Positions 17,718 through 28,422 of a DNA stretch of 64,000 nt are shown here, piece after piece. A program made the translations under genes and the position numbers. How positions within the stretch are numbered: the first letter of the stretch is position 1; every line of letters begins with the position of its first letter. The stretch comes from Poriferisodalis sp026713105 (GTDB lineage Bacteria; Actinomycetota; Acidimicrobiia; Acidimicrobiales; Poriferisodalaceae), in contig OZ220472.1 in NCBI GenBank assembly GCA_965115995.1, positions 992,001 to 1,056,000 on the forward strand. Direction: 5' to 3'. The notes under the pieces were generated by a model. The model searched no databases. It saw only the letters and a program-made list of their open reading frames with translations, and was not told where the DNA came from.

Positions 17718-18797
17718 CACGGAGCGCAGGACCTCGCCACGCTCCATCTTCTCGAAGGCCTCCTCGACGCCGGCAATCCCGATCGTTTCGCTGACGAACT
17801 TGTCGAGCGGCAACCGCTCCTGCAGGTGAAGATCGATCAGCATCGGAAAGTCCCGGCTAGGCAAGCAGTCGCCATACCACGAGCTCTTCAGCGACCCGCC
17901 CCGACCAAACACCTCGATCAACGGCAGCTCGATCTTCATCGTGGGATTCGGCACCCCGACGAGCACGACAGTGCCTGCCAAATCACGGGCATAGAAGGCC
18001 TGCTCGTAGGTCTGGGGCAGTCCGACAGCCTCGATGGCCACATCCACGCCGTTGCCTTGGGTCAGCCCGCGGATTGCCTCGACAACCTCGTCGTTGCTCA
18101 TGCCTGACGAGTCGATGGTGTGCGTTGCACCGAATTCTTGGGCCCATGCGAGTTTGCGGCTGTCGATGTCGACGCCGATGATCGTGTGCGCTCCCGCAAG
18201 ACGCGCCCCACAGATCGCAGCGTCGCCCACGCCGCCGCAACCGAACACCGCCACGCTGTCGCCCCGGCCGATTCCGCCGGTGTTCATTGCAGCTCCCAAG
18301 CCGGCCATCACTCCGCAGCCAATGAGGCCAGCGACCTCAGGCGGCGCCGCAGGATCCACCTTGGTGGCCTGTCCTGCTGCGACGAGTGTTTTCTCGGCGA
18401 ATGCACCAATGCCGAGCGCGGGAGAGAGCTCGACGCCGTCGAGGCTCATCTTCTGTGCTGCGTTATGGGTCGCGAAGCAGTACCAGGGGCGACCACGGTC
18501 GCAGGACCGGCAGTTTCCGCAGACTGCCCGCCAGTTGAGAACCACAAAATCGCCCACGGCGACACTCGTGACACCCTCGCCGACCTCGGACACCACGCCC
18601 GCTGCCTCGTGCCCAAGCAGGAACGGGAACTCGTCGTTGATAGCGCCTTCGCGATAGTGGAGATCGGTGTGGCAGACACCGCAGGCCTGCACGTCCACGA
18701 TCACTTCGCCGGGCCCGGGGTCGGGAATCGCGATGGTCTCGACGCTGACCGGCTCGCCGACAGCCTTCGCCACGACTCCTCGTACTTCGTATGGCAT
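17706..18797 (-). CDS. Zinc-dependent alcohol dehydrogenase, probable S-(hydroxymethyl)mycothiol dehydrogenase
   Basis: 363 residues from the chosen ATG, which has a TGGGG site upstream; the open frame extends 20 codons further. The MDR fold is clear: CGVCHTD and GHEAAG carry catalytic zinc ligands, CGNCRSC..C are the four structural-zinc cysteines, and FGCGGVGDAAI binds NAD. The RPWYCFATHNAAQKM segment and overall length match the mycothiol-dependent formaldehyde dehydrogenase (MscR/AdhE2) group, which oxidises the formaldehyde-mycothiol adduct and can reduce S-nitrosomycothiol. That specificity is inferred from resemblance. It sits between uvrB and uvrA but on the opposite strand. Confidence 0.85.
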   Translation of the reverse strand: MPYEVRGVVAKAVGEPVSVETIAIPDPGPGEVIVDVQACGVCHTDLHYREGAINDEFPFLLGHEAAGVVSEVGEGVTSVAVGDFVVLNWRAVCGNCRSCDRGRPWYCFATHNAAQKMSLDGVELSPALGIGAFAEKTLVAAGQATKVDPAAPPEVAGLIGCGVMAGLGAAMNTGGIGRGDSVAVFGCGGVGDAAICGARLAGAHTIIGVDIDSRKLAWAQEFGATHTIDSSGMSNDEVVEAIRGLTQGNGVDVAIEAVGLPQTYEQAFYARDLAGTVVLVGVPNPTMKIELPLIEVFGRGGSLKSSWYGDCLPSRDFPMLIDLHLQERLPLDKFVSETIGIAGVEEAFEKMERGEVLRSVVVL

Positions 18798-19037
18798 GAC
18801 GGCCCCCAGTTCGCTCTCCGGTGATCTGCCCGGACGGCTCGTGCTGAGTATCGGCACTGTCGCAGCACCGCATGCACGGTCCGCCGCGCGCGATCGCGAC
18901 CCTAGTTCTGCCGATCGGCGCGACGGTCAAGGCGTGCTCTGAGCGCCGAACGAACTTGTGTTTGTTTCCGGGATGCACGGCGGGGGCACGGGTAGGCTCG
19001 CCCTGCATGGATGGGCGCCAAAGGAACAGTCGGCAGC

Positions 19038-21911
<2,874 letters not shown>

Positions 21912-21954
21912 ACTGTCCGGTGGGACAAGCGCATTCGAGCGAAGGAGCGCACTC

Positions 21955-22533
21955 ATGAGACTGCCCGAGATCACGCCTGAAGAGCTGACCGGCGGCGGGC
22001 GCGAGGTGTACGACGCCTTGCGCAGCGGCCCGCGCAGCGCTGCAACCGCCGACCTGAAGGTCAACAACATCGTCGGCCCTTACGGCGTGTGGGTGCGAGC
22101 GCCTGCCATCGGGGGGCCGACCCAGGCGCTGGGCGCTGCCGTCCGGTTCGCGGGCGGTCTTCCTGAGCCGGTCAAGGAGGCGGCGATCTGCACCGTCGGG
22201 GCGCACTACCGGTCGAAGTTCGAGTTTGCTGCGCATGAGCGCCTGGCTCAGATAGCGGGCATCGAACAGCGCCACCTCGACGCGCTGCGCGACGGTGGGC
22301 AAGCGGAGTTCACCGGCCAGGAGGCCATCGCGCACCGAGTAGCCGCCGAGTTGCTCGAATCGCACGGCATGAGCGACGAGACTTATGCCGCCGCTGTGGC
22401 CGAGTTCGGCACCGAGGGCGTGATCGAGCTCGTGACCACGGTGGGCTACTACTGCTTGATCTCGCTGACGCTGAATGCCTTCGAGATCCCGCTTCCGCCC
22501 GGCTGGGAGGATCCCTTCCCGGACGGGAGCTGA
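21955..22533 (+). CDS. Carboxymuconolactone decarboxylase (AhpD-like) family protein
   Basis: 192 residues. EAAICTVGAHYRSKFEFAAHE is the helical core shared by carboxymuconolactone decarboxylases and AhpD-like proteins; the CxxC pair of AhpD peroxidase adaptors is missing, so a redox role is unlikely and the substrate is unknown. It has an AAGGAG Shine-Dalgarno and lies 43 bp after uvrA, possibly cotranscribed. The end is convergent with the histidine kinase gene. Confidence 0.8.
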   Translation: MRLPEITPEELTGGGREVYDALRSGPRSAATADLKVNNIVGPYGVWVRAPAIGGPTQALGAAVRFAGGLPEPVKEAAICTVGAHYRSKFEFAAHERLAQIAGIEQRHLDALRDGGQAEFTGQEAIAHRVAAELLESHGMSDETYAAAVAEFGTEGVIELVTTVGYYCLISLTLNAFEIPLPPGWEDPFPDGS

Positions 22534-22568
22534 TCAAGAGGTCCTGATCACGCCGATGTGCCAGATCA

Positions 22569-22584
22569 CCCCGATCAGGCGGGG
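22569..22584. terminator. Possible bidirectional terminator hairpin
   Basis: CCCCG-ATCAGG-CGGGG forms a 5-bp GC stem in the 55 bp between two convergent genes. The gap also holds four GATC sites, several within CTGATCA-like words. There is no T-run, so intrinsic termination is only plausible. Confidence 0.35.
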
Positions 22585-22588
22585 CTGA

Positions 22589-24928
22589 TCAGGTCGCCAC
22601 CGCAGTCTCGTCTGTGTCGACGAGCGCCGAGCGCTCGAGTGGCAGCTCCACGATGAACTCGGTGTACTCACCGAGTTCGCTTTCCACCGAAATCTGACCG
22701 CCGTGCCCACGCACGATGTCATTTGACATTGCCAGTCCGAGCCCTGTGCCTTCGTTGGTGGGCTTGGTCGTGAAGAAGGGCTCGAAGATCCGCTGCACGA
22801 CGTCGGGCGGGATGCCGGTGCCGTTGTCGCGCACCTTGATCACCGCCGACTCGCCGGTTCGCTGCGTGCTCAGCCAGATGGTCGGGAAGTACGGCGTGTC
22901 GTCGCCGTCGCCCTGCGTGACCAACTTGCCGGGCTCGCCGCCGAGATCCCGCCAGCGCTCGTTCGCGGCATAGCCGGCGTTGGTGACCAAGTTGAGGAAC
23001 ACGCGGCCCATGTCCTGCGGGATGACTTCCAGCTCGCCCACTTCGGGGTCGAAGTCTCGCTCGATGGTGACGTTGAAGTCGGCGTCCTGCGCTCGTGCGC
23101 TGTGGTAGGAGAGCATGGCGTGCTCGTCGAGGAGTGCATTGATTTCCACAGGACGGGACTCGCCTCCGCCCCGACCCATCATGAGCATGCTCTCCACGAT
23201 GCGGTTGGCCCGGTCGCCGTGCCCGCGGATGCGGGTCAGGTTTTCCTTGAGGTCGCCGGTGATCTCGGCGACGTAGTCGGCCTGGTCGTCGGGCGGCTCC
23301 GGATCTGCTATTGCCTCGAGCAGCTCTTCGAGCAGTTCGTCAGACGATTCAGCGAAGTTCTTGACGAAGTTCAGCGGGTTTCGGATCTCGTGGGCGACTC
23401 CGGCGGTCACCTCGCCGAGGGCCGCCAGCTTCTCGTTCGCCACGATCTGGTCTTGTGCACGGTCCAGGTCGGCGAGTGTTTGGGACAGCTGCTCGTTGCG
23501 CTCGCTGAGCTGGTTGGCAAGCTCTTCGACAAGGTTGAGCCGTTGTACTTCGAGCGCGGCCTTGCGGAACTGCTCGAGCGCGTCGGCCATCTCGGCGACT
23601 TCGTCTCGGCCCCTCGTATCGACAGGTGTCTCAAGATCGCCGCCGGCGAGGGCCCGCATGCGGTTGGAGAGCTGGCCGACGCGTCGCAGGATCCGCTTGC
23701 CGACGAAGAGCCAGCTGATGAGCAACGCGCCGAGAACGCCGACGACGCTGATGACGACCAGCAGCAATCGCCCGGTGTTCACAGCCTGTGCCGAAGCTTC
23801 AGTAGCGACATCCACGTCGGTTTCCACTGCGCCGACGAGCGACTCGATCTCACCCACGAGCGCCACGCCCAAGTCCTGGTTCTCGGCAAGCAGTCGGCGC
23901 TGGGACTCTTCGATCTGCAGGCGTCGCTGGGTGACGTCGAACACGCTGCCCGCGTCGAGCCCGAGAGTGAAGAGGCGGTCGACTGCAGGTCGAAAATCGG
24001 AGCCGGCTGCATCGTCGAGCGTGGCGACGCTGATCTCGATGCGATCTCTTGCCGATTCGAAGCTCTCTCGCAGCGGCTCGATCAGCGCCGATTCCGACGC
24101 ACTGAACGCGCTGGCGAGCAGCTCGGCAGACTGCGCCACGTCTCCGCCCAATGCGGACCAGTGGCGGTACAGCCGCACTTGTTCGTCGGACCGGTGCATG
24201 GATTCGGGTACTGGCGGCGTGTCGAGGTCTCGTTGTCCGGCGACGAGGTAGAAGAGCTGGTCGTCGAGTGCCGGGACGATCTGGCGCTCGAGTTCGCGTA
24301 CGGCTGCGTCCACTTCGGTCCTGAGCTCGTCAGCTTCGGTCCCTAGTGCGAAGTACTCGGGCATCTCGGTCTCGATGGCGCCGATGTTCGAGTTGAGCTG
24401 AGCGGCGTACCCGCGCATCTCGCCGAGCCACATCGAGCCCGTGCCACGATTCCACAGCAATTCCAGTTGGGTCTCGAACTCGGACCGCGCCGCGGCGATC
24501 CCCGCGACGACGGTCTCAAAATCCTCCGGGGTGGAGGACACGAGTGCCGGCCCGCCGGCAACCAGCCGATTGCTGGATTCGGCAACCCCGAATGCTGCGC
24601 TCAGCTCCGGGATGGCGCCATCATTGACCTCCTTCTCCGCCTCGCCAACACGAGTGAATGAGATCCAGGCGACAAGACTGGCTGCCAGCGTCAGGAGCAA
24701 CGGGGCCGCGATGCCTGCGTACATCTGCGTCGAGATCCGGTTATGTATCGCAGGCTTGCGGTACTCACGCGAGCCGGCGGCGCTGGGGGAGTCCTCGCCG
24801 GCTGCGGTCGGGGCCTTGGTTGGGTCCGTCGTTCCGTCAGCCGAACCGCCGGTCTCGATGTCCGCGCCGGACTCGCCAGCGGCGCCGTTGGGGGGTGGCA
24901 CCTCTTCGCTGGTCGCTGCTTCGGTCAT
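22589..24928 (-). CDS. Transmembrane sensor histidine kinase (HAMP)
   Basis: 779 residues. A ~60-residue acidic cytoplasmic leader is followed by TM1 (~71-92), a ~290-residue mostly helical extracytoplasmic domain, TM2 (~387-409), HAMP (~410-462), a coiled coil (LANQLSERNEQLSQTL) and the kinase core. The phospho-acceptor is His513 in VAHEIRNPLN; N-box NLVTNAGYAANE, G1 DNGTGIPP and G2 GTGLGLAMS are intact, with FEPFFTTKP as the F box. The ATG overlaps the stop of the solute-binding lipoprotein gene by 4 bp, so the lipoprotein may present ligand to the sensor domain. It is the last gene of a five-gene signalling operon. The REC-PP2C protein of the operon is the obvious phosphotransfer candidate. 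Confidence 0.92.
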   Translation of the reverse strand: MTEAATSEEVPPPNGAAGESGADIETGGSADGTTDPTKAPTAAGEDSPSAAGSREYRKPAIHNRISTQMYAGIAAPLLLTLAASLVAWISFTRVGEAEKEVNDGAIPELSAAFGVAESSNRLVAGGPALVSSTPEDFETVVAGIAAARSEFETQLELLWNRGTGSMWLGEMRGYAAQLNSNIGAIETEMPEYFALGTEADELRTEVDAAVRELERQIVPALDDQLFYLVAGQRDLDTPPVPESMHRSDEQVRLYRHWSALGGDVAQSAELLASAFSASESALIEPLRESFESARDRIEISVATLDDAAGSDFRPAVDRLFTLGLDAGSVFDVTQRRLQIEESQRRLLAENQDLGVALVGEIESLVGAVETDVDVATEASAQAVNTGRLLLVVISVVGVLGALLISWLFVGKRILRRVGQLSNRMRALAGGDLETPVDTRGRDEVAEMADALEQFRKAALEVQRLNLVEELANQLSERNEQLSQTLADLDRAQDQIVANEKLAALGEVTAGVAHEIRNPLNFVKNFAESSDELLEELLEAIADPEPPDDQADYVAEITGDLKENLTRIRGHGDRANRIVESMLMMGRGGGESRPVEINALLDEHAMLSYHSARAQDADFNVTIERDFDPEVGELEVIPQDMGRVFLNLVTNAGYAANERWRDLGGEPGKLVTQGDGDDTPYFPTIWLSTQRTGESAVIKVRDNGTGIPPDVVQRIFEPFFTTKPTNEGTGLGLAMSNDIVRGHGGQISVESELGEYTEFIVELPLERSALVDTDETAVAT

Positions 24929-26241
24929 TGGTCTGTGCTCGTCAGCGTGTCGAGGGAGCGATAGGCGCCGTCGGGACCGATCTGGGTAACGAAGACGGCG
25001 TCGGAGCCTTGGTTGTCCTCCGTAATGGTCTGGCCGTCGCCGAAGTTCAGCATGAAACCGTCAATGACGACATCGTCGGCTCCCAAAATGGCGTCCAGGA
25101 AGCACTGACGCGTCACTGAGTTGCCGCACTCCTCCAACCCCGCAATCGCGAGCCTGCCTGCGATGTAGCCCTCAAGGGAAACGAACCCGGGCACGGCTGC
25201 GGGGTCGATCTCACGCAAGGCGGCCTGGTAGGAGGCGACAATCGGGGTGGACTCGTCGAAGGGGAACGGAACAACCTGGGTGACGAGCACTCCCTCGCCC
25301 TCGGCGCCGAGCTGATCAGCCAGTGCGTTCGCGCCCACAAAAGACAGCGTGATGAACACGGGGTCGAATCCGGTATTGCGCGCCCAGGAGATCAGTGTGC
25401 CCACGGGTTCGTATGCACCGACCATGATGACGGCCTCAGGGTTGCCTGCCCTCAAGTCCAGCAGAGCGGACTTGATGGCCGTGGTGTTTCGGGGGTAGAA
25501 GCCGATAGCGACCGGCTCCATGTTGCGCCGTTCCAGCGCCGCGAGGGCGCCGAAGTAGCCCGCTCGGCCGAACGAGTCGTCCTGGAAGAGCACGGCGATG
25601 CGCTCGATGTCGAGATCGGTGGTGAGCCGTTCCACCATCTCCTCGGTCTCCTGAGCGTAGGAGGCACGCAGGTTGATGATGTTGGTCCAGTCGTCATTAC
25701 GCAGGAATCCGGCCCCGGTGAAGGGCGCCACATAGGGAACGTCAGCTTCGGCTGCTACAGGTGTGGCCGAGCGTGATGTCGGGGTGCCCACAGCACCGAT
25801 GAGGGCGAATACCTCGTCGTCCTCGATCAGCGAGCGCGTGTTGGCGATGGCCGCCTCGGGCTCGTACTTGTCGTCGAGCGACTTCAGCTCGAGCCGTCGC
25901 CCGCTCACGCCACCGTCCCGGTTGGCCTCCTCGAATGCGGCCAGTATCCCGAGCTGCATGCCCAAGCCGAGCTCGGCTGCGGCCCCGCCGAGGGCAGCAG
26001 ACTGCCCGAACACGACCCGATCCGAATACACGCCGGTCTCGTCGCTGAGATTGTCGGGAACGGTAGGGCGAGCCGGCGCAGCGACAGTGTCCGCGCTGCC
26101 TCCGCCGCCAGCCGCGGGACCGGTGTCTGCATCACTGCAGGCGCTGAACAGGGCAGCGACGATGATGGCTATGGTCGCCACCCGAGCGCCTGCGCGCCGT
26201 TTCGATGGCAGGCGCAGACGCATGGGCGTGCCGTCAGGCAC
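24925..26241 (-). CDS. Solute-binding lipoprotein, branched-chain amino acid type (Peripla_BP_6)
   Basis: 438 residues. An Arg/Lys-rich start and a hydrophobic stretch end in ALFSACSDAD, a plausible lipobox. The mature protein shows the type I periplasmic-binding fold: VVFGQSAALGGAAAELG, AFEEANRDGGVSGR, LIGAVGTPTS, VPYVAPFTGAGFL, IAVLFQDDSFGRAG and EGYIAGRLAIAGLEE. No permease or ATPase gene accompanies it, and it overlaps the histidine kinase gene by 4 bp, which suggests sensing rather than transport. The GTG start overlaps the preceding ATPase gene by 8 bp; an ATG at 26223 is an alternative. The ligand is unknown. Confidence 0.88.
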   Translation of the reverse strand: MPDGTPMRLRLPSKRRAGARVATIAIIVAALFSACSDADTGPAAGGGGSADTVAAPARPTVPDNLSDETGVYSDRVVFGQSAALGGAAAELGLGMQLGILAAFEEANRDGGVSGRRLELKSLDDKYEPEAAIANTRSLIEDDEVFALIGAVGTPTSRSATPVAAEADVPYVAPFTGAGFLRNDDWTNIINLRASYAQETEEMVERLTTDLDIERIAVLFQDDSFGRAGYFGALAALERRNMEPVAIGFYPRNTTAIKSALLDLRAGNPEAVIMVGAYEPVGTLISWARNTGFDPVFITLSFVGANALADQLGAEGEGVLVTQVVPFPFDESTPIVASYQAALREIDPAAVPGFVSLEGYIAGRLAIAGLEECGNSVTRQCFLDAILGADDVVIDGFMLNFGDGQTITEDNQGSDAVFVTQIGPDGAYRSLDTLTSTDQ

Positions 26242-26662
26242 CAGCCCGTGCGACCAGCGTCAGGTGGTTCTTGCCGTCGGCGTGCTCGTACGCGAGATCT
26301 TCTGCCATCGTGCGCACAAGGTGCAGACCCAGACCGCCGATCGACCGCTCCTGCAGCGGCAGATCGGTGTCGGGAGACGGCTTGTCGTTCAGGGGGTCGA
26401 ATGCAGCGCCGTCGTCGACGAGAGTGATCGTGACCGAGTTCTCGCCGCTCTCCAGCGTGATCTCGATGTCGCTGAGTCCGCTGGTGCGCCCGTGCGTCAA
26501 GGTGTTCAGGATGAGTTCTTCGAGGATGAGGTTGGACCTCAGAACCAAGTCCGGCGCCCAGTCGTCCAGCTCGGCCATTTCTTCCACGAACGCCACGATG
26601 CGCGGGAGTGCCTCGGCCGCCGCCGCGCCCGGCACTGGTGTGATGTTCAACGAACGTCGCAT
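26234..26662 (-). CDS. Anti-sigma-type ATP-binding protein (RsbW/SpoIIAB-like)
   Basis: 142 residues from the ATG with GGAG 8 bp upstream; the open frame extends upstream without support. The GHKL ATPase elements are EELILNTLTHG (N box), DDGAAFDP (G1) and GGLGLHLVR (G2). Such small kinases phosphorylate STAS partners and sequester a target, classically a sigma factor. It lies between the REC-PP2C gene and the solute-binding protein gene. No sigma factor gene is nearby, so its target is unknown. Confidence 0.85.
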   Translation of the reverse strand: MRRSLNITPVPGAAAAEALPRIVAFVEEMAELDDWAPDLVLRSNLILEELILNTLTHGRTSGLSDIEITLESGENSVTITLVDDGAAFDPLNDKPSPDTDLPLQERSIGGLGLHLVRTMAEDLAYEHADGKNHLTLVARAGA

Positions 26663-26747
26663 GAGTGGTGCTCCGTGGTGGCGGCTCCCCGGCGCCGGGC
26701 GCCCGGAAGCAGAACAGTCGAAGGTTCGGTGAAGTGGTACGGAGGTC

Positions 26748-27923
26748 TCACGACGAGGCAATCCGATGCAGGGCCAAGCACGTGATGTCATCGGACGCGG
26801 GAGCTTCGCCGGCGAACTCTGCAACAGCGTTGAAGATCGCGGTCATGGCGTCTTCGGCGTTCTGGGGAGGATTGCCGTTGAAGATCTGCAGGATTCGTCC
26901 GGTTCCGAATTCCTCCTGTTCGACATTCATCGCCTCGCTGACGCCGTCGGTGTAGAGCACGAGCGTCTCGCCGGGGGCGAGTGTCAGCGAGTTCTCGGTC
27001 AGGTTCGATGCGAAGATCGCTTCGGGGGCGATGCCCAAGGCCATGCCGCCGGTGCCCGGCATCTGCTCCGCGCTGCCGTCGGCACGCACGACGACCGGCG
27101 GGTCGTGTCCCGCGCTGGCGTAGATCACCTCGCCGGAACGAGGTTGGTACACCGCCATGATGACGGTCACGAACATGAACGTCGGGTTGTCGGCCTGCAG
27201 GACCCGGTTGGCCTCGATCAGCGCCTCTCGTGGCGAGCCGGTCCCGATGGCAGCGCCCTTGAGCGCCGTCCGGCTCGACATCATGAATAGCGCCGCGGGG
27301 ATGCCCTTGTCGGACACATCCGCGACGGTCGCGAACATCCGGTCGTCCGGCACGGCGACGTAGTCGTAGAAGTCACCGCCGATGTTGCGCGCCGGCACCA
27401 TGTTGGCATTGATCTCGTACGCCGCTGTCTCGGGAAAGTCGTCGGGCAGGATCGACTGCTGCACGTTCGAGGCGATATCGAGCTCGTTCTGCAGCGTGAC
27501 GAGCTTGTCGCGTGATGCTGTGGCCTCTCGCCACTGCCGCAAGTGCTCGACCGTACGCTCGATGGTGATCTGCAGGTCGTCGAAGTCAACCGGCTTCGTG
27601 ACGAAATCGAATGCGCCCCGGTTCATGGCGGTGCGGATGTTGCCCATGTCGCCGTAGGCGGAGATGATCACCGCCCGCAGGTCTTGGTTGAGCGAGCCGA
27701 GCTGCGACAGCAGGGTCAGCCCGTCCATCTGCGGCATGTTGATGTCCGAGAGCACGAGGTCGATGGAGTCGTCGGCTCGCAGCTTCTCGAGCGCTTCCAA
27801 GCCGTTTCCTGCGAACTCGAATTCGTACTTGCCGCTGCGGATGTGTCTCCGCATTCGCTGCAGGACGAGCGGCTCGAGATCAGGCTCGTCGTCGACGACG
27901 AGGATGCGCCAGGGCTGTGACAT
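26748..27923 (-). CDS. Receiver-PP2C serine phosphatase (RsbU-like response regulator)
   Basis: 391 residues from an ATG 8 bp after the STAS gene stop. Residues 1-125 form a receiver domain (VVDDEPD, Asp60 in VLSDINMPQMDG, AYGD, TKPVDF). A linking helix (WREATASRDKLVTLQNELD) leads to a SpoIIE/RsbU PP2C domain with metal-binding acids in GGDFYDY, ADVSDKGIPA, LYTDGVSE and SDDITCLA. Phosphorylation of Asp60, possibly by the operon's histidine kinase, should control dephosphorylation of the neighbouring STAS protein. Confidence 0.92.
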   Translation of the reverse strand: MSQPWRILVVDDEPDLEPLVLQRMRRHIRSGKYEFEFAGNGLEALEKLRADDSIDLVLSDINMPQMDGLTLLSQLGSLNQDLRAVIISAYGDMGNIRTAMNRGAFDFVTKPVDFDDLQITIERTVEHLRQWREATASRDKLVTLQNELDIASNVQQSILPDDFPETAAYEINANMVPARNIGGDFYDYVAVPDDRMFATVADVSDKGIPAALFMMSSRTALKGAAIGTGSPREALIEANRVLQADNPTFMFVTVIMAVYQPRSGEVIYASAGHDPPVVVRADGSAEQMPGTGGMALGIAPEAIFASNLTENSLTLAPGETLVLYTDGVSEAMNVEQEEFGTGRILQIFNGNPPQNAEDAMTAIFNAVAEFAGEAPASDDITCLALHRIASS

Positions 27924-27931
27924 GGGCGTGG

Positions 27932-28267
27932 CTAGGCCAGTTGAGCCTTCGCCTCGTCGAGCGTCCCGAACACCGTGATGATCTGATTGAAGCCGCTGAT
28001 GCGGAACACTTCGTCGACTGAGGCGGCAAGGGAGCAGACGGCGAAGGGAGTTGAACTTCCGCCGAGATGCTGAGCGATCAAGAGCAGGACGCGCAGGCCG
28101 GCGCTGCTGATGTAGTCGATACCGCCCATGTCGAGGATGACGCGGTTGTCGTCGTCCGACAGGGCTCCGACGAGCGCCTCGTGGAATTGAGCGGAATTCG
28201 ATCCATCCACTCGGCCCGCGGGGCTGATCACGTTCGTGCCTGCGTCCCGCTCTTGTGCGAGTTCCAT
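27932..28267 (-). CDS. STAS-domain anti-anti-sigma factor (RsbV/SpoIIAA-like)
   Basis: 111 residues. The conserved phosphorylation loop is DYISSAGLRVLL with Ser54/Ser55, in the place of the SpoIIAA phosphoserine. In partner switching the dephosphorylated form captures the anti-sigma ATPase. It is the first gene of the operon, with a strong GGAGG site 9 bp upstream of the ATG, and faces uvrC across a 155 bp shared promoter region. Confidence 0.9.
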   Translation of the reverse strand: MELAQERDAGTNVISPAGRVDGSNSAQFHEALVGALSDDDNRVILDMGGIDYISSAGLRVLLLIAQHLGGSSTPFAVCSLAASVDEVFRISGFNQIITVFGTLDEAKAQLA

Positions 28268-28422
28268 GTTGTGCAGCCTCCTGCGCAGCTACGAGATGCG
28301 GAATGACCACATCATCCCAACCCTGGGGCACGCCAATGCTGGCTTCCCAAGATCAGGGCTTCCGTCGGCGAAACTTACTACACACCCTCGCAGTATCCAC
28401 CTATCTCTCTTAGCCTGCCGGT

